Assembly (NCBI RefSeq): GCF_003966265.1 | Contig: NZ_RXNV01000009.1 | Span: forward strand, 97,175-161,174 | DNA: 64,000 bases | Direction of reading: 5' to 3' | Source of the DNA: Shewanella atlantica | GTDB lineage: Bacteria; Pseudomonadota; Gammaproteobacteria; Enterobacterales; Shewanellaceae | Shown here: positions 35,890 through 42,618 of the stretch, piece by piece | How positions within the stretch are numbered: the first letter of the stretch is position 1 | Layout of the letters: every line of letters begins with the position of its first letter | Program-made: the position numbers and the translations under genes | Notes under the pieces: model-generated | What the model saw: only the letters and a program-made list of their open reading frames with translations | Database searches by the model: none | Told to the model about the DNA's origin: nothing

Positions 35890-36040
35890 TTGTTTTATCT
35901 CTAATAAACTTAAAAACAATCCTTCAAAGCTAATAACCATAGGGCATAGTTATATGGCTCGTTTAGTAAAAGCACTCTTCATTTTCAATGGCGAATTGAA
36001 ATAATATAAACAGTGCAATGCCACCTATGGAGGCTCTTGT

Positions 36041-36142
36041 ATGAATTGTGGCAATACTATTATCTTCAGCGGCACACCATTTCACGCAATAGTTCACCCA
36101 CACTACCTGCCAGCAGACTTTCTTAAACAGGTAGACTCGTAA
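36041..36142 (+). CDS. Candidate 33-residue small protein
   Basis: GGAGG sits seven bases before an ATG that opens 33 codons (starting NCGNTIIFSGTPFHAIVHPH) and ends in TAA. The ribosome binding site is the best in this otherwise empty 35890-36565 gap. No family is recognised and chance cannot be excluded. Confidence 0.3.
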   Translation: MNCGNTIIFSGTPFHAIVHPHYLPADFLKQVDS

Positions 36143-36444
36143 TCTTTATATTCATATAGTTAATCGCGCTAACAATATGAATCACGGCCTGTAATTGCCT
36201 TCTGTTTCACAGACTTACCCCACCACAAAAAACCGCTGGACTTTCCCTTGAGCAACTAAAGCTGCCATGTTTGGGTTTCAGGCAGAAACGGTTCAGTAAT
36301 ATTGTTCCTTAGAAGCACTATCGAAACGAAAGCACCAACAATCTTTTAACATACGTATTCTGGCGGGAACTATAATTGATTAGCGTCACTAACATGTATA
36401 AAAAATAACTATTTAGACTTGAAACTTCCCACACAATCACACTT

Positions 36445-36458
36445 TGGAATCGATTCCA
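36445..36458. promoter_or_regulatory. 14-bp palindrome, LacI-type operator-like
   Basis: TGGAATCGATTCCA is a perfect palindrome with a central CG as in many LacI-family operators. It lies 556 bases before the PAS/GGDEF/EAL gene and past the 3' end of the CbiM-like gene. A second palindrome, ATAAGCTATAGCTTAT, is at 36545-36560. Confidence 0.35.
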
Positions 36459-36565
36459 GAGCATGCAAAAGTAAAGAGGCCGTTACTTAATAAGTAGACA
36501 AACTGACTGGTACCCCTTTAAACCTGATAGGCTTTTAAAGTTCGATAAGCTATAGCTTATAACTC

Positions 36566-37246
36566 CTAAAAATAGGTGTTATCGGAGTAGTCATAGAGCC
36601 ACTGCGGACGGTAGACCACCAGGAAGGTGATAGCCATACCGTTAAGCAGCGCCTCGGGAAACCCGAGTAGTGGGATCAGCACCAGGTAGTTATCCATAAG
36701 AAAGGCCCAGTCATAATCCGTCGTCAGCCACAGCCAGACGGACCAGGCGAAGATATGAAACAGGATAGATAGGAAACCGTTGAGAAATGCGCTGCCGAAA
36801 ATATAGACGAACAGGTGGTGAGGTAAATATTTAAATATCTGGCTGTAGACCCCATAACAGAGAAACAGCGGCAGACCGATAGCCAACAAGCCATAGATCG
36901 CAAAATCGAACGGCACCTTGAACATAAAAGTGGCAAAAAACAGCACCGGCAGCAGGGCAACTACAGTCGCCATTCGCCAGCCATACATCAGCATCAAGGT
37001 GATCAGCCCCAGAAAGTGAGCATGTATCCCAGGGGTAATACTGGCATCCATCAACCACAAGCCGTTAACGCAAACTGCCACCAGCAACAGCCGTGACTGC
37101 CCTGCTTTATCTTTTACCAGCGCCCTGAGATCATCACTCGGCCATATTGCCCACAACCACAGCAGCAACGCGGCTATCGAGAGAAGCTGACCTTTCCCGA
37201 TACTCCAATCTATCTCGCTAAAGCGTTGCAACAAAAACTCAGTCAT
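36566..37246 (-). CDS. CbiM-like energy-coupling factor transporter permease
   Basis: This 226-residue protein has six or so membrane helices. The segment SITPGIHAHFLGLITLMLMYGWRMATVVALLPVLFF corresponds to the N-terminal core of CbiM/NikM S components, where a His-rich start normally binds the metal. The N-terminal His-Xaa-Pro motif of classical CbiM is not present. It may be a related short family whose substrate is unknown; no CbiQ or CbiO is adjacent. The ATG at 37246 has AAGG ten bases upstream. Confidence 0.65.
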   Translation of the reverse strand: MTEFLLQRFSEIDWSIGKGQLLSIAALLLWLWAIWPSDDLRALVKDKAGQSRLLLVAVCVNGLWLMDASITPGIHAHFLGLITLMLMYGWRMATVVALLPVLFFATFMFKVPFDFAIYGLLAIGLPLFLCYGVYSQIFKYLPHHLFVYIFGSAFLNGFLSILFHIFAWSVWLWLTTDYDWAFLMDNYLVLIPLLGFPEALLNGMAITFLVVYRPQWLYDYSDNTYF

Positions 37247-37520
37247 GACCAACAAACCTTCAGTGTAAAATCATCCAGGCTCACTGCTAACTTAGATCAA
37301 TATAGGTTAAGCAGCCACTAAAGAAGAGAAAATAGAACCAAGCAGAATATGTTTATTGCCATATGTTTACACAACTATTGCCTACATGAGGAAGGTTCCG
37401 GTATGACATTCAATAGTCGATACCAATGTTGCGATAACCTCTATTTATTAATGGATGAAAATCTGTTTTACTGACGGACAATTTCGTTTCCAACATCCCC
37501 CTGAATCACGAGCCTATCCG

Positions 37521-38423
37521 ATGAGAACCGATTACCAGCAGCGATTAAAGCCTGTGATCCGCTACCTTGAGCAAAATTTCAATCAACCGTTGAACTTGCC
37601 CGAGGTCGCCTCCAAAGCCAATATCTCCCCCTACCATTTCCATCGGGTATTTAAGGCTGTCACTAACGAGACGCTGGCGGAGTATCTGAGACGTTTAAGG
37701 TTGGAGCGTATAGCCACAGATCTCTTCTATAAACAGATTTCAATCACCGAGCTGGCATTGAATAACGGATTCTCAAGTTCTCAAAGCCTGGCCAAGGCAT
37801 TTAAACAGCGCTTTGGCTTAACACCGAGTGAACTAAGGGAATGTGAAAGCAGCGAGAAACTGTGTCAGTTGATGCGAAATAGCAAGATTGGACACACGCT
37901 GCGCAATATCGGAAACGCCAGCCAAGGCGATACTCCCTACCATGGTGATATTGACCAACAAGGGAGAGTCACAATGGAAACCACAACAATTGAAGCCGGT
38001 ACCTTAGCCTACATTAGAGTTACCGGGCCTTACGGACAGGGATATGAGGAGGCGATGAAAAACCTCTGCATCTGGGCCGGTGCTAAAGGGATTAGCTGTG
38101 AGAATGCGATCTTCATCTACCACGATAACCCGGAGATCACCCCGGATGATAAATGCCGTACCGATATCTGCTTCAGGGTACCGGCAGACACTCAGACAAG
38201 TGGCCGGGTTGAGCTACAGGCGTTTCCCGGTGGAAGCTATGCCTGTATTCGTCAAACCGTCAAGCAGGTGAACGAGTATGGCCGGGCATGGAATGAACTG
38301 ATGAAACAGGTTGTCGAAACCGGACTCGAGTCGGATGAGCGCCCCTGCTTCGAGCTATACCATAGCTTCGACCCACAAACATATGTAAGCGATGTCAGTT
38401 TCTGCACCGCGATAAAAATCTAG
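37521..38423 (+). CDS. AraC-family regulator with GyrI-like effector domain
   Basis: This 300-residue protein has AraC-type helix-turn-helices at residues 5-105 (QRLKPVIRYLEQNFNQPLNLPEVASKANISPYHFHRVFKAVTNETLAEYLRRLRLERIA) and a GyrI-like/SbmC domain from about 150 (VTMETTTIEAGTLAYIRVTGPYGQGYEEAMKNL, FPGGSYACIRQTVKQVNEYGRAWNELM). This is the layout of Rob and other multidrug-sensing regulators. The family-like start MRTDYQQR was chosen; an ATG at 37455 gives 22 extra unconserved residues. Its targets are not visible. Confidence 0.88.
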   Translation: MRTDYQQRLKPVIRYLEQNFNQPLNLPEVASKANISPYHFHRVFKAVTNETLAEYLRRLRLERIATDLFYKQISITELALNNGFSSSQSLAKAFKQRFGLTPSELRECESSEKLCQLMRNSKIGHTLRNIGNASQGDTPYHGDIDQQGRVTMETTTIEAGTLAYIRVTGPYGQGYEEAMKNLCIWAGAKGISCENAIFIYHDNPEITPDDKCRTDICFRVPADTQTSGRVELQAFPGGSYACIRQTVKQVNEYGRAWNELMKQVVETGLESDERPCFELYHSFDPQTYVSDVSFCTAIKI

Positions 38424-38463
38424 CTGTAATTTATTAACTTAGCATGACAGGCCACAATAGACG

Positions 38464-38483
38464 GGGAAGCATAATCGCTTCCC
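38464..38483 (+). terminator. Terminator after the AraC/GyrI gene
   Basis: GGGAAGC, ATAATC loop, GCTTCCC, followed by TATTTGC, 40 bases after the stop. Confidence 0.6.
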
Positions 38484-38567
38484 TATTTGCTCTATCTCAG
38501 GCTTTCTTAAGATATTTTATTTTCGGTTCAGAAGAGCGGATAGAGGCTAACATATTCAAACCAGCAA

Positions 38568-38581
38568 TTGATTTACATCAA
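38568..38581. promoter_or_regulatory. FNR/EtrA-type box
   Basis: TTGATTTACATCAA matches the FNR consensus TTGAT-N4-ATCAA exactly. It lies 266 bases upstream of the ydcH-like gene; no ORF is supported in 38424-38846. Confidence 0.5.
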
Positions 38582-38846
38582 ACTTCACCCAAAAACCTAT
38601 GTTCCCATGGCACTTAATGAGTTAAATTTTAATCAGGGTCAGATGCAACTTTCTCTGTACCCTGAGTTCTTAATTGACGTTAGTCGGCCAACCTTATGTG
38701 TCGCCTATGAGTTCACGTTAATGCCAACAAAACGATAAACGGATTTTATATAAAGCTTGCTTGCAAACTTGTAATTAACGACAGGGTTAGCTTTACTTAT
38801 AAAGCGATAACACTGTTTATTAACTACCTAATTAAAAGGGGTTTTT

Positions 38847-39092
38847 ATGTTAGGCGAAGATCACTCTCTTATCAATGAGTTTCCTGAGTACCAAGAAATA
38901 ATTGTCCAGCTTTCTCAAAGCAACGAATCCTTTGCAAAAGGGGCAAAACATTACGATGCGCTAGACAGAGAAATTCGAGAACTCGAATTAAAGGGCGCGC
39001 CCATCGATGATGAATCCATGCATCAACTGAAACATGACAGAGCCGAACTGAAAGATTCACTGTTTCAGCGCTTAGCAATTGAAAAAGCATAG
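38847..39092 (+). CDS. YdcH family protein (DUF465)
   Basis: An 81-residue, strongly helical and charged protein: EDHSLINEFPEYQEIIVQLSQSNESFAKGAKHYDALDREIRELE. This matches the small YdcH/DUF465 family, a helical hairpin of unknown role common in Proteobacteria. AAAAGGGG lies about nine bases before the ATG. A strong terminator follows. Confidence 0.87.
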   Translation: MLGEDHSLINEFPEYQEIIVQLSQSNESFAKGAKHYDALDREIRELELKGAPIDDESMHQLKHDRAELKDSLFQRLAIEKA

Positions 39093-39142
39093 CGCTATTA
39101 ATTACTAGCGCCTAGCCCAGCTTTAACCGAAAGCTCAAGAAT

Positions 39143-39178
39143 AAGCAGACCTGAGTATAATTCTACTCAGGCCCGCTT
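39143..39178 (+). terminator. Terminator after ydcH-like gene
   Basis: CCTGAGTA / TACTCAGG stem with flanking AAGC / GCTT pairing, then ATTTTT. Confidence 0.8.
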
Positions 39179-39311
39179 ATTTTTGTGCCTCATCCACGAC
39201 ACACTTTCAAACCACACTTTCAAAAAGAGCTCGCAACCAAAGCGTTACAAATGTTTCATAAGATTACATTAACTGGTATCTTTGCTCCGCATATTTAGAA
39301 AGGATACTCAA

Positions 39312-40208
39312 ATGCTGGAACAAAAGTTAAAGTCCCCCAAATTTTTCAAATCAATCTCAATCGTTAAATTCCTGCCACTTATTTTGCTGGCTATTGCCCT
39401 GTTCAACTCTTACTTTATTGTGATTGAAGGCCATGTCGGAGTGGTAAAACGTTTCGGTGAAGCTAAGGGACAGGAGAATCCGGGTTTACACTTTAAGATC
39501 CCCTTCATTGAAACCGTCGAGATGATCGAGGTTCGTACACGTAAGAATGCTGAAAAAATGGCGTCGAGCACGAAGGAGCAGATGCCGGTCACCATCGAGG
39601 TATCCGTCAACTGGACGGTCAACAAAGAAGCCGCCCTCGATCTATTCAAGCGCTATGGTGGCTTGACTCAGTTCGAACAACGCATTTTAGATCCGCGCTT
39701 TCGTTCTGCCACCAAGGATACGATTCCGCAATTCGAAGCCGAACAACTCATTCAAGACAGGGCCAGTGCAATTCAAGGCATAGAACACCGCCTGGCAGAA
39801 GAGATGGAAGGCTTCCCGGTTGTGGTAGATAACATACAAATTGAAAATATTATTCTGCCGCAAAAGTACATTAACTCGATTGAGATCAAGCAGACCGAGA
39901 AGAACCTCGCGGCGGCAGAGGAGCACAAGCTCGAACGTCAACGCCTCGAAGCCTTAAGAGCGGTCAACACCGCCGATGCCAAAGCAAAAGGAATTTTGAA
40001 GATCGCCGAAGCTGAAGCACAATCCATTCTGTTAAAGGGTAAAGCAGAAGCTCAGGCAATCGATGCTAAGGCTAAAGCCCTCAAGAATAATCCATTGATT
40101 GTTAAGCTGACAGAAGCGCAAGCTTGGGACGGAAAACTGCCGACCACTATGATGGGTGAAGGCGTGATGCCAATCATGGATATCAGAGATAAGTCAGAGT
40201 CGAACTAA
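39312..40208 (+). CDS. Prohibitin/SPFH (Band 7) family membrane protein
   Basis: This 298-residue protein has one N-terminal membrane helix (FLPLILLAIALFNSYFIVI), then a Band 7 domain at about 35-215 (GHVGVVKRFGEAKGQENPGLHFKIPFIETVEMIEVRTRK, RDATK-like FRSATKDTIPQFEAEQLIQDRASA). A coiled-coil, alanine/lysine-rich tail follows (AEEHKLERQRLEALRAVNTADAKAKGILKIAEAEAQSILLKGKAEAQAID). SPFH proteins form membrane ring assemblies; members like this relate to prohibitin and HflK/C. It is monocistronic. AAAGGAT precedes the ATG at 39312; the longer frame starts with TTG. Confidence 0.87.
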   Translation: MLEQKLKSPKFFKSISIVKFLPLILLAIALFNSYFIVIEGHVGVVKRFGEAKGQENPGLHFKIPFIETVEMIEVRTRKNAEKMASSTKEQMPVTIEVSVNWTVNKEAALDLFKRYGGLTQFEQRILDPRFRSATKDTIPQFEAEQLIQDRASAIQGIEHRLAEEMEGFPVVVDNIQIENIILPQKYINSIEIKQTEKNLAAAEEHKLERQRLEALRAVNTADAKAKGILKIAEAEAQSILLKGKAEAQAIDAKAKALKNNPLIVKLTEAQAWDGKLPTTMMGEGVMPIMDIRDKSESN

Positions 40209-40280
40209 TCTTTAGCTATATAGCTGAGGTGGAGTTGAGTGGGGTCGAGCCTGACTCCACTAATTACCATAGCGAAAACA

Positions 40281-40324
40281 AAAAAAGGGATACTTGGGTG
40301 AGTATATAGTAGATATCCCTTTTT
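40281..40324. terminator. Bidirectional terminator
   Basis: AAAAAGGGATA pairs with TATCCCTTTTT between the convergent prohibitin-like and barrel genes; A- and T-runs on both sides suit both strands. Confidence 0.7.
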
Positions 40325-40365
40325 CATCTTCTATCGCCCCCAGCAAAAAATAGAGGGGGAACCGA

Positions 40366-40920
40366 TTAGAACTGGTAATGCATGCCTAACGCGAAGTTAG
40401 AGATATCCATATCGGCGTTTTGTAGTCCATTAGAATACTCTGAGTCCACCTCACCAGTCACAAAATCATAGCCAAGACGAATATTCAGATTCTCAGTCAC
40501 AGAGGCATTAACCCCTACGCCATAGGCCCAACCGAAGCCGGTGAAATCTTCATTTCGAAAGTAATTAGGTCTTTTAACAACGGCTATAGACGCAATACCG
40601 ACTTTACCGTATACGGAAAAGGTATCATCGATCTGATAGGTAAACTTAGGCGTAATAGCGAAAGTACCGGCACCGATGTCTGTATAACTGTCACCCAGAT
40701 CGCCTGAGAGAAACATGTTGGCCTCTAAACCAAACCACTCGTTAAAGTTATACCCACCGTATGCACCAAAGCCTATACCAGATTCACTATCACCAGATTT
40801 AGCTTTAAGTTGACCTAAACTGCCACCGACATAGAAGCCGGTGTGGTCATTGGCAGCCAACACATTCGTTGATGCAAAAATAGCTAATAATGATACTGCC
40901 GCGATAGAAAGTTTTTTCAC
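40366..40920 (-). CDS. Small outer-membrane beta-barrel protein (OmpA/OprF-like barrel)
   Basis: A 184-residue exported protein: KKLSIAAVSLLAIFASTNVLA is the signal peptide. HTGFYVGGSLGQLK, FGAYGGYNFNEWFGLEANMFLSGDL and the final ISNFALGMHYQF are alternating strands ending in aromatic residues, as in 8-stranded porin-family barrels. There is no peptidoglycan-binding domain. The start is a GTG at 40920 with GGGGAA upstream, better than a TTG four codons earlier. Function is unknown. Confidence 0.8.
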   Translation of the reverse strand: MKKLSIAAVSLLAIFASTNVLAANDHTGFYVGGSLGQLKAKSGDSESGIGFGAYGGYNFNEWFGLEANMFLSGDLGDSYTDIGAGTFAITPKFTYQIDDTFSVYGKVGIASIAVVKRPNYFRNEDFTGFGWAYGVGVNASVTENLNIRLGYDFVTGEVDSEYSNGLQNADMDISNFALGMHYQF

Positions 40921-41189
40921 AATATTCCCCAAAAAAATTATTTTTCGTTACACCTGTTTAGATGTGGCGCGTAGATTAATGCAAACCAGGTAAAAGAGTT
41001 AATCAATTCTGTTGGAATCTAAGCCCTATTCAGCAAGTGTTCAGGTTCAATTAAAGGCTGTTACAAGGGTTCAACACAAGACACATAAAATGCGGGGGAA
41101 GTGACACTCTAATATGTAAACTTGCTGTTTTCTATACATAGCAACAAGTATAAAAATGGAGGGGGATGAGTGTTGAAATTGACATGAGG

Positions 41190-41216
41190 ATGGGAACATT
41201 GCCTGTCCCCATTTTT
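41190..41216 (+). terminator. Plus-strand terminator-like hairpin without an upstream gene
   Basis: ATGGG-A-ACA pairs with TGT-C-CCCAT, followed by TTTTT on the plus strand. The genes on both sides lie on the minus strand, so no annotated plus-strand gene uses it. It may end an unrecognised short transcript from 40921-41189, a gap in which I see no ORF. Confidence 0.4.
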
Positions 41217-41227
41217 CCTACTTTCCA

Positions 41228-41743
41228 CTAGTCTCTATCGTGCTTGCCTTTGACGTATTCAAACTCCACTTTCGAAAAATTAAGACTGATACTCTCCATA
41301 GGCACCGTATCTCCGGTACTGTTAGTCCCGGGTCCAACGCTATAACTGGTAACGATAACATCCTTTAATTTATAACGCAGATATGGTTCGCTACCACGTC
41401 GTTTCGATGAGACCAAATCGATAATAGCCTCATCAAATTGGACACCATCACAAGAGGCTTGCTGTAATTTTACCGATGACCTATCAAGCTCTCTGACTAT
41501 GACCACATCCCCAGGAGTGGTATCCCCCCTCGGCGGCAGGTTAAGTTGACATGAGCCGGTATCAGAACCGGTTTGAGCCGTAAAAAGCGGTGAGCTCATC
41601 GACTCAATAATGATCCAGTCTTTGTGCTCATTATCTGTCGACTCACCTTTAATATCACCAAGCTTCACATAAGCCGCAGCATTAGCATTCACAGCCATGC
41701 CAAGCATCAGAAAAAGTACCAATAACACTTTATAAATATTCAT
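41228..41743 (-). CDS. Hcp-like protein with an N-terminal signal peptide
   Basis: The mature part is a type VI secretion Hcp-family (PF05638) domain: AYVKLGDIKGESTDNEHKDWIII at the start, VVIVRELDRSSVKLQQA in the middle, and LKDVIVTSYSVG with SISLNFSKVEFEYVKG at the end. Unlike tube-forming Hcp, it begins with a Sec-type signal (IYKVLLVLFLMLGMAVNANA). There are two cysteines (GSCQL, ASCDG), perhaps a disulfide. No other type VI genes are near. GGAG lies nine bases before the ATG at 41743 but abuts the ATG three codons earlier, which decides the start. It may be exported to the periplasm or outside and need not form tubes. Confidence 0.78.
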   Translation of the reverse strand: MNIYKVLLVLFLMLGMAVNANAAAYVKLGDIKGESTDNEHKDWIIIESMSSPLFTAQTGSDTGSCQLNLPPRGDTTPGDVVIVRELDRSSVKLQQASCDGVQFDEAIIDLVSSKRRGSEPYLRYKLKDVIVTSYSVGPGTNSTGDTVPMESISLNFSKVEFEYVKGKHDRD

Positions 41744-41924
41744 TAAATTCATCTCCAAATCTATTATCACTATTTAAATGTCGAACCTAAGCACTTGAAA
41801 CCTAAGGGACAAGCACTAGCCCAATTCAATTTATGCATCCTTTCAAAATTCAATCTATCTTCCCTGATATGTCCACCGTTGAAATAACACTGGAGAGTTT
41901 GTTACCCGTAGCGGTTTACTTGAT

Positions 41925-42029
41925 ATGCACACCTTTGAGTATAGACCAGACAGCGAAATGACTATTATTCGCACTAACAACATCGACTCATTCACACGCA
42001 GAGATCTGGCTAAACAAAAAGCTTCATAG
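41925..42029 (+). CDS. Possible small ORF or gene remnant
   Basis: A frame without stops from about 41886 reads GEFVTRSGLLDMHTFEYRP and on to DLAKQKAS, with the only ATG at 41925 (34 codons). The stop codon falls in the loop of a perfect terminator hairpin at 42016. No ribosome binding site is clear. The hydrophilic composition looks protein-like, so it may be the 3' remnant of a lost gene. Nothing else is seen in 41744-42134. Confidence 0.25.
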   Translation: MHTFEYRPDSEMTIIRTNNIDSFTRRDLAKQKAS

Positions 42030-42041
42030 TGAAGCCTTTTT
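42016..42041. terminator. Bidirectional terminator-like hairpin
   Basis: AAAAAGCTTCA, TAG loop, TGAAGC, then CTTTTT. No confident plus-strand gene precedes it. Confidence 0.55.
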
Positions 42042-42134
42042 ACTGGCGGACGATTCAATGCACCTCCATACTGGTGCTATATCCTAAAAGCAGGCAAACT
42101 TTTAGCGATTTACCCATATAAGATGAGGGCTCAC

Positions 42135-42452
42135 ATGCTGGTTACCTTTAAAACAAAGTACTATTCAAACATCACCCTATTTGGGAATATCGCACTCACG
42201 TTTATCAAAATCATGGGCCATGGCGGCACGGTACCGGGAGCCATTCGAGCGGAAGATGTGCCCGCTGCACTGCAAAGATTATCTAAGGCTATCGAGCAGC
42301 AGTCGGCTTCCCCAAAACCCGCACCAAGCTCCGGCTATGATGACGATAACGAAGATAATGAGCCGGTGGTAAGTTTAAGACAGCGTGCCCTACCTCTCAT
42401 CGAGTTGCTGCATTCTGCAGTGGAATCGGAATCAAACGTGATGTGGGAATAA
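42135..42452 (+). CDS. DUF1840 family protein
   Basis: A 105-residue protein: LVTFKTKYYSNITLFGNIALTFIKIMGHGGTVPGAIRAEDVPAALQRLSKAIEQQ and a C-terminal VSLRQRALPLIELLHSAVESESNVMWE. This matches DUF1840, a small proteobacterial family of unknown function. GAGGG lies upstream of the ATG at 42135. Its stop codon overlaps the first base of the 61-bp mini-repeat. Confidence 0.85.
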   Translation: MLVTFKTKYYSNITLFGNIALTFIKIMGHGGTVPGAIRAEDVPAALQRLSKAIEQQSASPKPAPSSGYDDDNEDNEPVVSLRQRALPLIELLHSAVESESNVMWE

Positions 42453-42512
42453 TACCCATTGCATTAAATAATTAACCACGCTGAATGATCAGGTACTTAA
42501 TACTATTGGTAT
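42452..42512. mobile_element. 61-bp deletion derivative of the MITE at 2903-3169
   Basis: Bases 42452-42478 match the complement of the right end of the 267-bp element (26 of 27) and 42479-42512 match the complement of its left end (31 of 34). The whole interior is missing and the ends are joined. It lies between the DUF1840 stop and the M13 peptidase promoter region. Confidence 0.75.
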
Positions 42513-42618
42513 ACCTCTCAATCTTTAGTAACAATTCTTTGGTTGACATTTTATGGCAGTCTTAGAATATGGTGCCGATTAATTAACACTCCCCCTTAGC
42601 AAGGAAGAACATACAACA

